Notes: a model not told the origin generated them from the letters alone. 64,000 nucleotides of DNA from Acanthochlamys bracteata (GCA_019914995.1 CM034145.1:5711262-5775261); one strand, 5' to 3'. Positions 12,113 to 25,519 are shown, counted from the stretch's first letter. Translations and numbers: made by a program.

Positions 12113-12354
12113 GGCCGTGTTTACCTAAGTGGTAAACTAAATAAATTTGAGTTTTTAGAAATTAACTTATAAAGTTAAATTAAAATTTAAAAATATTAAT
12201 AAAAATAAGTTTTTTTATTAATTTTATATTAATAGTAAATTTTAAAATTGAAATAAAAAATTTTTTTGATAGAAAAAATTTATTAAAATTTTGTTTATTT
12301 TATATTTAAACTGAACTTAAAAAAGTAAAATTTAGAGTGATAGTAAACACGCCC
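12113..12354. mobile_element. Tourist-like MITE (PIF/Harbinger type)
   Basis: The 242-bp element begins GGCCGTGTTTAC and ends GTAAACACGCCC, an inverted repeat with one mismatch. It is flanked on both sides by TTA, the three-base duplication of the PIF/Harbinger superfamily. The interior is AT-rich and non-coding, so it would have needed a transposase from elsewhere. Confidence 0.75.
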
Positions 12355-13447
12355 TTAGTTAAAGCTATAAAAAATCACTTTACTTTTTTTATTACCTATT
12401 AAGAGCCTTAAAAAGTCCAAATTTGTTCTAAATTATTACTCAATGTACAAAACTTATGAGAGTATACACCAATCGTCTAGAAGTCTAGTTGAACTATCGA
12501 ATTTGATACTATTTATTGTGAAGAAATACTAAACAGCTAACTCAAGACAAAAAAATTATTTTCAAAGATCCGTCACATATACTACAAAGCCTAATGCAAC
12601 CTAAAAGATTAAGCTAATGAGTCTAAAAACTGCATTAAAAGATTAAGTTAATGAGTTTAAAATTTTCTAGTATATGAAACAATTCTTTTTCTTAGTTTTT
12701 TATCCATAAATCTAACTCATTATTTATACTCAACAAAATATTATTGATTTAATCTTATAAAATCTTTATAAGATTCTTATTATATAAATTGTATTATTAG
12801 ATTTCAGAGATGTTTCGAGATAATGGTTATATAGGTAATAAAAAGAAATAAAATATTTGACTTTTTTCTAGAAGAATAATATTTAGTCGATCTCTATATA
12901 TGTATATATAGGTATAAATATCGCATACGCAATTATAATCTTCGCGAAGAGAGAATAAGTGTACATATGACTTTGTTATTTTATGTAACATCTAAACCGT
13001 GATAACGATCAAATTTCACTTATTTCGAGTTATTTTCCATTTTATGTGGTTATAAGTTTAGATTCCTTTCATTATTCGTTATCTTTGTGGGTCACTGTAT
13101 TTTTTGTAGACATTTACAGCTATTAATAGCTTATGTTTTTATATAAATTTGTTCATATATATTCTTGTTTCTGCGCTGACATAAAAAATAAAAAAAAACT
13201 AACTAAACGTTTGAAGTGTTTGAAAACCAAAAATAAAATAAAAGCCAGTACATAATAAGCCATGTTTTATAAGCTAATAAGCTTATGAACGCCTAGCTTT
13301 AGCTATACAAAAACAAAAAAGTTGTAGTTTGAACTTTTTAAAATTAAGTTGATGAATTTCATTTCCTTCATTGATTGATCAGCTATCAACTTGTCGAAAA
13401 AGCTCATAACATATATGCTCTGCAGGGTCATTTGGCTGTGCATCTAA

Positions 13448-13707
13448 GGGGCATGTTTAGCAACACTTCAAACTCCACTTCTTTAAAACTTATTTTTAAC
13501 ATAAAATACATACAAAAATTAAAATAAATTTTTTTATCAATAATTTTTTTTTTAAAATTTAAATTTAAAACTTACTATAAATATATAATTAATAAAATTT
13601 TATTTTTTATTGAAGTATTTTAATTTTAATATTATTTTCTAAATTTACTTCTTAAAATCTGTACTTCACCCAAAAATTCCACTTCACCCCACATGGTAAA
13701 CACGTCC
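13448..13707. mobile_element. Tourist-like MITE, second copy
   Basis: This 260-bp element has ends related to the one at 12113 (GGGGCATGTTTA and TAAACACGTCC) and is flanked by TAA on both sides. The interior carries similar AT-rich blocks. It is more diverged at its inverted repeats. Confidence 0.65.
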
Positions 13708-14395
13708 TAAAATGCTTTTTAAAATTTTTTCTAGTTATTTCTTTCTTAAAATTTTTTATAATATTTAAAAAATTCTTTAAATTTTAATTATAATTAAAAC
13801 ATACATAATAAATTATTTATATTAATATCTATTATTTCTTTTAAGCTACAAAAAGAAATAATTTTATTTTCTAAATTCCACAAAAAATTATTTTATGCAA
13901 ACCCTCTGCAACATTTGCAATTCCCTGCAGCTAGCTACTACAAGCTTCAGTGTATATTCAGCTAAATAAAAATTAGCAGCAATTCCAAACACATCATCTT
14001 TATTTATCAACTATAATATTTGCAAAATATAATTTTTTAATATATAGGTTAACTTTGAATGTGTATACATTACCTAAGAAATTAAAAACATTGAAACCAC
14101 TTGAATTTCTTTTGAGTTATCTTTCTTTCTTTCTTCATTATAATATACAACAACTAAAATTTAACTGAAAACTGCAGGAACAAGTAAAACGTGAAATTAT
14201 TAACACCAATAACAGTACAAGTAGCTATTAGCAGTACAATTTACATCCCAACCGTACGATTTAAAATAGCACGGAAATCGAGAAATTCATCGGTCCGCCG
14301 GCGGCGAAGATGATGGCGTGCATCATCACCACGGGCGAACTGCAGTTTCGGCAAATTTAAGATTCATTAGTTAAATAAGTACACTTAGGTTTAAT

Positions 14396-15547
14396 TTAAA
14401 AGGAAGGCACAACGCCGTATCCTGGATCGACGAGCAAAGCGGCGGTAGCAGCAGCAGCAGAAGAGTAGAGCCTATCTACTTCAGCTTCGACTTCCGTTCT
14501 CTTCGCGAACCTTCCTTTGATCCTCGGCCGTGTTTCGGCGTACGCCTTCCTCGAAGCGTACCTTATTGTTTTCTCGAACTTTCTCGTTTTCCTCTTCTCC
14601 CTGTACCTCATCACCCTCGCCTCTCTTTCCATCTGCACCGGCATACATCCTGTTGATGTCGAGGATGTTTTTCCTCCTCCGTATGATATCTCTCCGTCCG
14701 GCACAACTCCAACTTCCGATGACGACATCTGCATGCGCAACAATCGTTCAAGAAATTTAGAGAATTTACATATTACGAGTTATAAATATATATTGGTTTA
14801 GAGTTAGGTGTATAGGTAGCTTACGCTATGGCTTATGGCGGGGTAAGAAGAGAACACTTGTTTATTAGGACGATAGAAATCGATATCGAAACCGGTAACG
14901 TCATGAGGGCAATGAACCGGAGTAGCCAGAACGGGTTTTCCGGCGACTGGCACGACGCTATCAGCAGAAGCATGATGTGAAATGAACTCGAGATCAAGAT
15001 ACGGGTCGACGTCGTTGAAGTAAAACTGTCCAGTAGTAGGATCTCCTTCGGCCTGCTGCTGCTGCTGTTGGTGCTTCATGTCTGGCAGAAGCCATGAAGC
15101 AGCTTCCGCTTCGTTGTCTTGATCAGCAGTAGTGGTATCGGTGTTGTTATCGTCGTCGGCGTCGGAGGTGATCAGCAAATGGTGGTGGGGTTTGAACGGT
15201 GGCTTGCAAGGTGGTTCAGTGAACGGAAGCAACGGAAGCCGTTCATGGCGGCGAGCAAGCGGGTTAGCTGAGTGGATATCTGCATCACAAGCCGAACACA
15301 AAGCAGCAGCATCAGCTTTGCAGGTAACGACCGCCGGAGCTTGTTCACAGACCTCACAGACCCAAACGCGATCGTGTCGGGAAGCTAAACGGTTCGCAGA
15401 ATGGATTTTGTTATCGCAACTACCGCAAAGGAAAGCGTTGTCTGCACGACAGTAAAGGATCGCGGCGGCAGATCTGCACGAGTCGCAAGGACGTGCAGCG
15501 AGTCCCCAGAATGGGACTCCCTCCGCCGCCGCTTCCTCGCTCGCCAT
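14396..15547 (-). CDS. CONSTANS-like zinc finger regulator (two B-boxes, CCT)
   Basis: Two exons (15547-14825, 14728-14396) joined in phase 0 across a 96-bp GTAAGC...GCAG intron encode 351 residues. Tandem B-box zinc fingers lie at residues 20-105 ([13 protein letters not shown], then [13 protein letters not shown]). A glutamine run is near 160. A CCT domain is near residues 285-330 ([20 protein letters not shown]). The C-terminus GYGVVPSF is the VP motif that in this family binds COP1. Length and domain order fit group I CONSTANS/COL nuclear regulators of light and flowering. I do not separate CO from COL3-5 types. The start is the first ATG giving a full B-box 1. Confidence 0.95.
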
Positions 15548-15712
15548 TTTCTTTCCGCCTCCCCTTCTTCTCCTTGACTGGCTTCTTTAGCTTTTCCGTA
15601 GCCAAAGCGAATGCTTGTATTGGTTTTGGTTTTGGTTTGGTAGTTGTTCTATGGGGGTAGAGTTTGGCTTCAAGGCTATCTATGAGATCGAAAACCTCCA
15701 ATTAAAACACGG

Positions 15713-15718
15713 CACGTG
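15713..15718. promoter_or_regulatory. G-box (CACGTG) upstream of the CONSTANS-like gene
   Basis: A perfect palindromic CACGTG lies 166 bp before the start codon. G-boxes bind bZIP and bHLH factors such as HY5 and PIFs, so light control is plausible, but one six-base site is weak evidence. Confidence 0.35.
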
Positions 15719-18700
15719 GACAGACCTCCTCCATATGAATTAGATCGAACATTTTAGTTTATCCTGACTTTAATTTGCAAAAAACCTGCCTCCCTAAAAT
15801 TGTTTTCACAATATGTCTCCAATTAAATTCATTTTTCGGACCGTGCGTAAACCAAGTAAAAATTGAGGCATGTTTTAGGACGCAACACTATATGTTTATA
15901 AATCAAATTTCCTAAAATTTGAATATGTTTTTTGACAGTTCATTACTACAACGTTGCTAAAATGAGAATGCGTTGCTAATTTTTTTATTTGTGGCTCCAT
16001 GTTGCAAAACTAGAAATTTATAGGCCAACATGAATTGGCAAGCCCAGCTCAGTAGTGTCTGTGAGAAACTGGACCCACTTGAGAATGATTGCAGTGATGT
16101 TGTGTCCAAATTTTCTCGGATCAGTAATTCCACTGTCTTAACTGTTTTGAGTTTGGTTTGCATAACTACTTTTAGTAATTAATTAATAATTAGTGGCCGT
16201 TATTATAATCCTTGGGATCATTTTCGTAGGGTTTGATAGATATAACAGTTACCTTATTTTAACCAAACTTAAAATAAGTTTGTCTGAAATAAGCTACAGC
16301 TTTATAGCTTCCAATGTGATGTAAAGGCTTATTTATTATTTAGCTGATCTAAGGCATGCATGCAGATCACACAAGAAAAGCTAGCCCGCAACTTTTTGAG
16401 GAGGTTTTTAAGTTGTTGATGTTGATGTCTATGTAGTTATTTTATTCCTAACTCCTAGATTTTATTCAATCAATCATTACACACGACTTAAGTTTGTTGA
16501 TTATTATAGTTTAGGAACAATGAAATATTTTATTGATCAAGATATAAAATATTATGCATTTGGTTTAAGAAAAGCTCTGGTTTATCTAAGCATTAGCAAA
16601 AGTGATAAATATCATTTGGACATTAAAACATGAAAAAAGAATAGAATATAGACATTCATTGTATTACAGACACTCACATATATTTTTCAGTAAATTTTTA
16701 TCGGCATGATCTACAAACATAATCTTTAATTTAAATAGAAGAAGTATGAATAGATGTCTAAATTTTAGTTCAATCGAACTACGAATTAATTTTTTCTAAT
16801 AACTAAATTTATATATATTATAATAAAAATTGATAAAATATTTTTTTACATCATTTTAATATAAGTTATTGATTTGAGTTAGATTCATTATCAATTTTAA
16901 TTGAAATTTTGTTAACATATTTTTAATTTATAATTTTTATATTTAAAATTGCAAATAAAATTTGAAAAATCTCACCGATCAAAATAGCCGGTTTGTAAAT
17001 GCCTATAGTGATAATATATTATCTATATTCTGTTCTCATATAGTGATATCAATATCTATATTCTATTCTCATATAAAATGTTGTATTTTATTTTCTCAAT
17101 TAGTGGCATGAACTTGCTATGAGGTTTTTAACACACGAAAAGTTGTTGCTATAATTTTATTTTACATCAGAATTCTGACTCTAGAATGTTCTACAAAATC
17201 ATAAGATTTCAAATTCATAATTAGTAGACTCGAATAAGACCGTACGAGTCAATCTGGACACCAAACTAATTCGAGTCTGCAAATAAATCGAATATGCAAC
17301 TGATTTGGTGTGACTCGAATTGATCCAGACGAGTTCTAGGTAGAACCAGCAACCGGCCTGCCAGAGTCGATCCGCACTGATTAAAACAAAATTATTTATC
17401 TATTTTTCTAGTATTAGGGCTACTTAAAAAAAGGAAAGAATAGAAATAGTTACTCGCCTTCCTTTTCGACGACTGCTCTCCACTCTACTCATCGCCCTCA
17501 CTAGCGCCTCCGTCGTCCCACTCTAGCCGCGTCTCCTTCAATCCCTATAGCGATTGCAATCTCTTCGATCCTTGCCGCCACTTTCCTCATCTCCAGTCTC
17601 AAATTAGGGCGTGGCTTTGTACACGCTGCTGCAACTCGCAGCTGCTACTCTATATGCGATAGCGCTGATTTTAATCATTTAGTATATCTAGATCAAATGA
17701 CTCCGCTTCTCGTCTCTCCAGCATTACCGAGGCTACCTACTGGGTCTTCAGAGGTGGTACTGATGTCAGGTCAATAGTGTCGTAGTGTTAGCGGATATGG
17801 TGGTGGGGTTTAAGAAGAGGCGACGATAATGATGCTTTCAGAGATTGTTGAGGGTTTGACTAAGGCGGCGATTTCGGATGAGCTGGCATTCTAGTGGATG
17901 AGTTGGAGGTGGCAGTTAGGTTGACAGACACGTTGACGTCGTATTGGTGTTCTTAACTTCTTATTTTACTCCGATAGTAATGGCGTTCACCAAATCTCTA
18001 GCTCACAAATTTCTCGCCGCCGCTTATCATACTCTTCTCAACTCCAGGACGAATTTTCACCGGCATCACCAACTCTTCTTCGTCATCTTTTTAATTATTA
18101 TTGTTCTTCGAAATCCCTACTGTTAGCTTGTCGTACATATTGATTATTATTGTGATTCTGAATGTAAATTTTGATTGTTGTGATTATTATTTTTGTTATT
18201 AAAATTTTTTATTATTAGCTATTGCACATATTGATCCGATGAATCAATCCGAAACTGTCGATCTGAATAACTTTTCGAATCAACATTTAGTTCGATTCTA
18301 CCAATTATGTTCAAATCATCAATCCAATATGTTTTTCTTTTATCTCATTCTGCCAATTATGCTCAAATCATCAATCCAACATGTTTTTGTTCTATCTCGT
18401 TAAATTCCAAAATGCAATTTCCCCTATTCTTCTTCAGCTGTTTGATCATGAAAACAACATCAAAGGGTTAAAAATGTCATTTAAGCTACTGCTGACGACA
18501 CTGCTAACATCATAAAATCTTCTCTTTATCGCCTACATGAATCACGAGAAAACAGATTCACTAGACCTACTACAGCAATAAAAAGGGACACGTGAAACAG
18601 TATAATTGGTTAACGCTGAGAAAGTATACCGCATACCGTGTAGCTGAGGATCAGCACGCAAATGGGAACTGTCACGTGACGTGGCCATGGGCTTGTTGGT

Positions 18701-19826
18701 AGGCCCAATAAGAAATTTAATCTTTATCTCCGACGTGCCTACTTGGTGAGTCACTGCAAAGACTTCGAACATGGAATCAATTCGTTGAAAAAGCAGAATT
18801 AAGAAAAGCTGAAAAGTTCTTCACTAACTTTTATTGTTGGTGATTTTCACTCGCTCGTGTTACTTGAATTGAAAAGAAAAATTGAAAGGTAATAAATTTC
18901 AGTAAATAAGTAGCTTTCTTTCAGTTAGAAGTTATTTGGGGTTAATTATGAAAAGAGATCTTTCAGAAAATTTTGTGAATTACAAAAATCTTTTTACAGT
19001 AGTTTAGAAAATTTTATAAGCTTTATGTAGGAGAAGCCGGAGGTGAAACGGGGCCAAACTTTTTGGTGAACCAATATCCGTTAAGGATTTATTTATCTAT
19101 ACTTTAAATTCTTTTTTTTGAACTCACTCAATCTTTAAACTAAAATAAATGCAAATTTTAAACTACATTTTTTTATCAAAAATTTATTTTTAAAATTTAA
19201 AATTTAACACTAAAAATTTTATTTCAACCTCACATAAACACAAAAATCATATTTTACCAAATTCGCTCTCAATTTCATATTTTTTCGAACTTACTTGTAA
19301 AAACTCATTTTGAAATTAACGTAGACACGCCTAAAGATATCTAAACTTTTTTTGTTAATTATTAAACCCTTAACAATTCATACAATCATTGTCTTTTGTA
19401 TGCACTATTTTATTTTTATCCTTGCATTCGTCTAATTCTCCTGAGAATTTTGTTAAATATTAAAAAATGTTATGTTTTATTTATATATATATAACAAGAA
19501 TAATATGAAAGAAGTTATTTTTTTTTCCCTTACAATATAAATAGAAGAGTAGAGAAAATCTTCGTTTTGATCAAACATCACTCACCAGATCATTAATGCC
19601 TTGTTTCAAATGTCCGGTATTTTTCCCTCTATGATTTTAGAATCTTGCAAGGGAGAGATGCCCTCCTATGTGCTTCAGATTTTTATTTAGTTCCATATCA
19701 GGGAATCATCAATGAAAAATTAGAGTAAGAGCCATGCATATACGTTTCTTTTAGCATTAATTTCTAACATCTATATACATGTACCTGGAACTTTCTTATG
19801 CAAATTTGAAAAGAATATGCATGAAA
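15719..19826. other. Intergenic region, no gene supported
   Basis: About 4 kb without a recognisable gene. It contains a GC-richer patch at 17440-18130 with only short open frames, a 52-bp tandem duplication at 18301-18402, and a promoter-like cluster near 18665-18710 (GTCACGTGACGTGG and AGGCCCAATAAG). That cluster could be the control region of a transcript I cannot identify. A faint MITE-like block lies at 19100-19335. Confidence 0.4.
18301..18402 (+). repeat. Tandem duplication, 52-bp unit, two copies
   Basis: CCAATTATGTTCAAATCATC starts the first unit and CCAATTATGCTCAAATCATC starts the second, 52 bases later. The two units differ at only a few positions. Confidence 0.7.
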
Positions 19827-22800
19827 TCAGTCTTTCTCCGCATTACGGGGAACATTAACACCCATGAGCCCAAGCAAGTTGGAAGCTGGACCTGGCAGCC
19901 CTTGCTCAGAAGAGAATGAATCCAGAAAACTTTTCACAAGGTTCACGTCAACATCAATTGGGGTAAGGTCTTCATCCATGTCCTTCGAAGTACCTGATGT
20001 TCCCTGCATTAGAAGCGCAAAGTGAAACTAACTACAACATTCAAATCTCAATATATTACTGAGAAAACATATGTACAACGGCAGAGCACATTCACATGTA
20101 AATGTCCAAAAGACTACCAGCAAAATATCTTTTCATAATGTTAAATGAGGTTTTATATTGCTTCAGCTTTCCCCCATTACTTCAAAGAAGAATGCGGAAA
20201 GCAGATTTAACGGAACAACTTTATTAGAACCGAAAGTATTAAATATAATGGCATGAAATTCTTGAAGATGTTGTAGCATGTAGCTAAGTACCTCATCACT
20301 TTTGTCAGTATGTTGGTGCGCTCTGATAAAGCTCTTTTTTAGGGTAGTCTCATGTAGTTCCTTGTTCAGAATATCCGCATAAGATTGCATAAACTCATCT
20401 TCAGTCTCATTAGCATCAGGTAGATGAGCATCATCACTTTCACCCTCTGAGACATCTGCGTAGAGGTTTTTTGTGGATGGAAGAACGTAAGATAGAGCTT
20501 CAAGAGAAAGCCTTCAAGAAACTAATGAATAACAAATGGAGAGTCATTCTTAGAAAAGAAGCCATCAATCTCAATTAATTTCAGTTAAAAAACTACTTGA
20601 ACAGAACGAGCAGAAAACAGATGTATGCAGTGCAAGAAGTACCAAAATCCATAGATGACGAGCCAGTATCCTCATCATCCAAATTAGCATCAGAACGTTC
20701 TCCATGCCTTGCAATTCCAGTAAAGGATTCCATTTCCTTCATAAAGGAGTCAACATCAAAGTCTACAGCTTGAGAGCCCCTTCGATGGACAAAGAAATTG
20801 TATCAGATACAACTCTAGTTATTGCCAATAAAAGTTGAGCTCTTCGACTAGACACAAATAAAGAGACACTCAATTATATCCGACGATTTAACTTGTGCTG
20901 CTAGACAATAAGGTTACTACAGCGTCTTGAAAATTGAAATATACTTTGTTGGCTCCACGCAAACCATGGTTGCAGTGGTCGCCTCACATAATCCCCATAG
21001 TACCTGAAGGAAAAACTATTGGTGTGGTTCCTTAGAACTCACTAATGTCTAAGCCCACCCACTGACCAACAATTGCTGAGTTATTTTTTCATAAAAGTCA
21101 AAAAATACTGAAACCCGTATTGTGTAATCTTTGAAAAAATACATAGACTACAACCATTGGGCTAGGAAGTGTTAAGTGTTTACGAACTTTCGAAATGTAA
21201 GGTCTAACATGCATCTTATGAAGTTTTAGTTGTCTGAATGATTTAAATGCTAGAACTTGGGAGACTGTGTTAATGCCAAACTCAATGCAAGTAATGCCAA
21301 ATAGAGCAATATACAGCACATTAATCAACCTAGAAAACAAATTCCAAATAGCAAAAAGTACCACAAGCAGAGGAGTGAATTTTAAATCACCGAAACAGGT
21401 AACAATAGTACCTACCCATTTTCAGGAATTTCTGCACCTTCAAAACTTGAGAGCTTTTGCACAAAAGCTTGCATGCTTTCAGCAATATCTTGAAGGTTTA
21501 AATCACTTGCTTTTGAATCAGAACCTCTCCCATTAGCCATTTGCTGTTTTTTCCTTCGACTGTTACTGCGTGTGAGTTCATATGTTTCCATCTCCTTCTG
21601 TCTCTCCAAAAGTGCAGAATTCAATTCTTCTTCTCCGTCATACAACCAAGAATCATCATCACTAGGAGGCAGCTCAATTCCCTTGAAGTCATTAACAGAA
21701 TAGGGAGAACCAAGAATCTCATCAATACGCCGAACAGGTGCGTTCATCATGTCCCTGAAGTGCAAATCAAATTATGAGAACAAAACATACTCGGATAACT
21801 CTTATACCCTCCTTGCAGATGATGACTAACTGATCTTATGGTTGTCTATGCCTACATCAAAATGAATTAAGAAATTACAGGAGCATGTATACTCGCTAAA
21901 ATTTTTAAAAATCATAGACTTCAAATAAATTTCTACAATTAATAAGATAACAAAGAAGGGTTTGCATAGAGCGCACTTAACAAATTTAGAATAGTAAAAC
22001 GCCATGGATTTTATGATGCATCACTACTATTTGCAATTTTCACTACATGTGCATTTACAGAGAAAATTAAACACAGCTACCTAAAAGTTTGTTGCATTAG
22101 CAGATTTTCAAAGTTGTACCAATGCCTATAGGTCCTGCACGTTTACACGTTAAAAGGTAATTAGAAATTGCTGTTGTTCCAATCTAAAAATTGATGTAGA
22201 TATACAGAATCTAAAGTTTAGTTTCTGCTTCAAGTAGTAATCATTGCTAATGCATTCTTGGCCATCTAAAGGTTAGAATCACCATACTGTACTTGACTCG
22301 CTCTCGTAAACTTTCATGGATTAACGATATGCATAGTCTATGAAGGATTCACTTGCAATATGTGACGTAGACAATCATATTTTCATGCAAGTAAAGAGGT
22401 TTTGAAAAATCAAAGAAAATTTTCATGAAAGATGTAAGCATTTGTCCAGCCTTCAAAACGTATTGACACTGGCAAGCAATTAGGATAAAAAGGGTCTGTC
22501 TAGAAAATTAAGATCATATGCAAGCAGTTAACTGATGTATCTCAAGGCATAATGTTTAGAAGTTACTAGAATTTGCAGGTAGAGTTGGTCATTGTTAGCA
22601 AAAAACATAAATTACATAAAAGCATGAATTGCAACTCCAAATATACCTTGTTCTAGAAAAAAGAGAGGTGTTCTTATAGTATTCAAAGGCATTGTCCATG
22701 ATCCTCTGATAATCCTTAGAGCCAGGAAGAAGTCCCTCAAAGCACCCAGATCTCTCCAAACTCTTCTTAAAGGCCTCCCATGTGCTTCCCCCCTTCCCCT

Positions 22801-23812
22801 CCGTACCAGCTCTCTTCCTCTCCTGATACATCATCTCAAATCCAACTGCAATCTTCATGCCTAGTTCAGCCTCTGTGTATTTCACAGGGCCCTCTTCCCT
22901 TCCTGGCATGCTTGGGTAACATCGTGGCGCTTGAAATCTCTGCTGCACCAACTGCCCATACATTGCCCTTGACATTCTCACCGACACTCTTACCATCTCC
23001 ACGTCTCCGTTCGGGCTTTTTAAAAACTTCTCCATCTTCACCGCATGTTTCATTGAATCAACATCCCTATCATAGAACCCCTCCACAGCTAGAGATATCA
23101 AGCATGGCTCATGTTTGAGCACCTGGGCAACAGGCAATGGAACAATAACATTCACATTGTGCATTGCAGCCTTTGCCTTCTCAGGGTACCCAGAAATTCT
23201 CTTATTGATACTTAATTGAACCTCTTCCGGAGCCCGGGTATCAATATTATCGTCTGCAACAACTCTCAAAGCTTCTTCAAGTGCCGGTGTAGAGGAAAAA
23301 ACTGATCTTGGGATAATATGCAACTCTCCTCGTCGAATAAAAACACGATTCCGGCTCGATTCCGGCTGTAACCATTTGGGAAGCTCAAAAGCTGATTCTA
23401 TGAGCAAAAACTCTCCATCAGAATCCCAAGTTCGAATAATCACATCAGGAATCAATTGAGAAACTCTGTAGAGAATAAAGACTATGAACCATTCGTCGTC
23501 AAGGTTGTCGCCGAACCGGGTCTTGCCGTGAAGATGTGGAATGTTAGGAGATGAACAGAGCTGACAGTTAGGGTAGTTAAGAGAAGGTGTTGAAAGTGTA
23601 AAAGGTTCATGTTGCCAGATGTAATCTTCAGTGAAATCAGAGATTATGGAGTTTATCTGAAGATGGAGCGATTGAAGTGAATCAGGAGAGCTAGAATTTG
23701 AGTAGATTGAGTAGAAAACTGTGTCTTCTGGAATTCTAGGGTTTCTAGATGAGGAGAAAATCGAAGAAGTAGAAGATGATTCTGGTTTAAGGTATGCAGA
23801 CATGGTGTTCAA
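19827..23812 (-). CDS. Ecdysoneless (ECD/SGT1 family) homolog
   Basis: Five exons (23812-22647, 21754-21416, 20779-20643, 20455-20292, 20003-19827) keep frame and give 660 residues, close to the roughly 640 of animal ECD. The large first exon carries the SGT1/ECD core (residues 25-388; DTVFYSIY near the start, DEWFIVFILYRVSQ, WEAFKKSLERSGCFEGLLPG near its end). The C-terminal part is acidic (LPPSDDDSWLYDGEEELN; SEGESDDAHLPDANETEDEF), as in family members. ECD proteins act in transcription and splicing-related complexes in yeast and animals; the plant role is little known. A second in-frame ATG nine bases in (23803) is an alternative start. Confidence 0.93.
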
Positions 23813-25378
23813 CGGAATGATTCAACCACGCAAGCGAAGCTTTTACTTGAATTGCAGTCGACGAAGTAAAGAAACCCTTGCAATTGGAACTGATTAAGGC
23901 GTGTAGTTGACTGAAAATGCGGCGGAGCTAGTTGAAATTGCGGCGGTTGATCGCAGGAAAGCGGTGGAGAAGTCTTTAGAAGGAAAGATTCTTCATTCTT
24001 GTAGTAGTTTCTAAATACTTCTTCGGCCTGGGCATTGCTAATTAATGGGCTTTATTTGAACTGAAATTCTAAGCAATGGGCTGAAATTAATAAAAGAATA
24101 ACGATTGACGCCCTAAAGCAAGAAAATTTTATTACATATCGAAGCTCTCAGTTTTGCTTTATAAGGATATTAAGACAGGGGAGAATATATGATCTAGTCA
24201 TAAATTTAATTTAAAAATTGATCCCTTTCAATTGAATTCGATTTAAATTTAGAGGAACTCGGTTCAATTTAAGTCAATTTGAAAATGACCCAATAAATTA
24301 AAAATTTTGATCAATTTTGAATTGATTTAAAATCAATTCATATAATCGATTATATAATATATATTAATTAATAATTTAAGAACATATTAATAGCAATATT
24401 GAATTTTAGCTTATTTTATATATGTTTTACTTAATTTATCATATTTTCTTACTTAATTTGTAGATTGTATTAAAGTTAATATTTTCTTATTTTGGTTATA
24501 CAATTTCTAACCATTTTATCTATTATTATTAATTGATGTTTATAATTATTTTAATAATTTTAGTTATAATAAGTCATTTCAAATTGGATTATTAAATAAA
24601 TTAAATTATTGTTAATAATATATAAGTCAAATGAAAGTTGACTTTTTTTTAATTATTAAATAAATCGATTTAACCCAATTTGTTTAAGCCTAAGTAAATT
24701 AGTTAACTTTGTCTATGACACATAGGGTATTTTTGGGATTGTTTATCAAACCCAATAAGTTTTTTTCAACTCTCAAAAAATTTATACGATTTTTGAAATA
24801 CTTTTTTAAAAATTTAAAAAATACAAATAAAATATAAATTATAATATATATATATATATATATATAATTTTTATTTTTTATATATTTATAAGATAATATA
24901 CCTAAAAATTCTTTTTCAAAAAACTCTTTTTATCATAGTTTATTTATAGCTGATTTATATTTTTATATGTACGATAAATAGATAAATTATAATTTTAACG
25001 AAAATGATCGGAAAGATAGATCACAGTGGGATTAACTACGCAAAATAAGCTCCCAAGAAAAGCAATGTAAACAATGTAAAATAAAAATTGAACGTATTTC
25101 CATTTCGTGCAATTATGATCGTATTCCGTATAATTATATGAGCAATATGTATATCCTTTAAAGGAATTTTTAAAAATTTACAAGTGTAATAAATTATTCA
25201 TATAAAATTTTTCTAGAGATGATAAAAGTATTTTCAAGTTCTTTTTGAAAAATTCTTCTTTTTAGCTATCTCAATTCTCAAGCATTGCCCATCATATGGA
25301 GATATTTAAAAATATTTTAAAAAAGGTTTTTATTTAAAAAAAAAATAAAATTTTAGTTAATATTATTTTTCGCGCTCC
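23813..25378. promoter_or_regulatory. Divergent intergenic region between ECD and PGDH
   Basis: The two genes point away from each other, so this 1.6 kb must hold both promoters. The ECD side (23813-24010) is less AT-rich. From 24190 on it is AT-rich with a (TA)n run at about 24844-24867. No other gene is seen. Confidence 0.5.
24844..24867. repeat. (TA)n microsatellite
   Basis: A run of about 12 TA dinucleotides. Confidence 0.85.
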
Positions 25379-25386
25379 TATAAATA
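25379..25386 (+). promoter_or_regulatory. TATA box of the PGDH gene
   Basis: TATAAATA stands 134 bp before the PGDH start codon, preceded by CGCGCTCC. Transcription would begin about 25411, giving a leader of roughly 110 bases. Confidence 0.55.
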
Positions 25387-25519
25387 TCCTCTGTAAAACA
25401 CAAACGAACGACAAATAAACACTCACTCATTGACCATCCCCCTCGATTCGTACCCCATTATTTTCTCTGAATCTCTTTTTCTTCTCCAGATCTCGAGAAA
25501 AAATTTTCAACCAGCAACC

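Larger units (their letters stand above)
8534..14395. other. AT-rich intergenic region with MITE remnants
   Basis: No protein-coding gene is supported in nearly 6 kb. It is rich in poly-A/T blocks. Two Tourist-like MITEs are clear (12113-12354 and 13448-13707). A probable relative runs from about 10755 to 10955, and weaker similarity appears near 9560-9760. Small open frames at 11163 and 11899 have no recognisable similarity. The last roughly 50 bp before 14396 would be 3' untranslated sequence of the CONSTANS-like gene. Confidence 0.5.

Noticed and set aside
14517..14801. Plus-strand open frames opposite the CONSTANS-like exon 2
   Set aside because: They are mirror frames of a strongly conserved CCT-domain exon on the other strand.
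15957..16163. 68-codon minus-strand open frame upstream of the CONSTANS-like gene
   Set aside because: No known motif and no supporting splice or promoter context.
17944..18126. 60-codon open frame in the GC-richer patch
   Set aside because: Short and hydrophobic, with no similarity I recognise; the patch around it has no consistent coding frame.
19040..19335. Further Tourist-like MITE
   Set aside because: The right end resembles the family (GTAGACACGCCTAA), but no convincing left end was found.
25430..25519. Extended N-terminus for PGDH
   Set aside because: The frame is open upstream but contains no ATG; the ATG at 25520 has a good context and starts the transit-peptide-like region.
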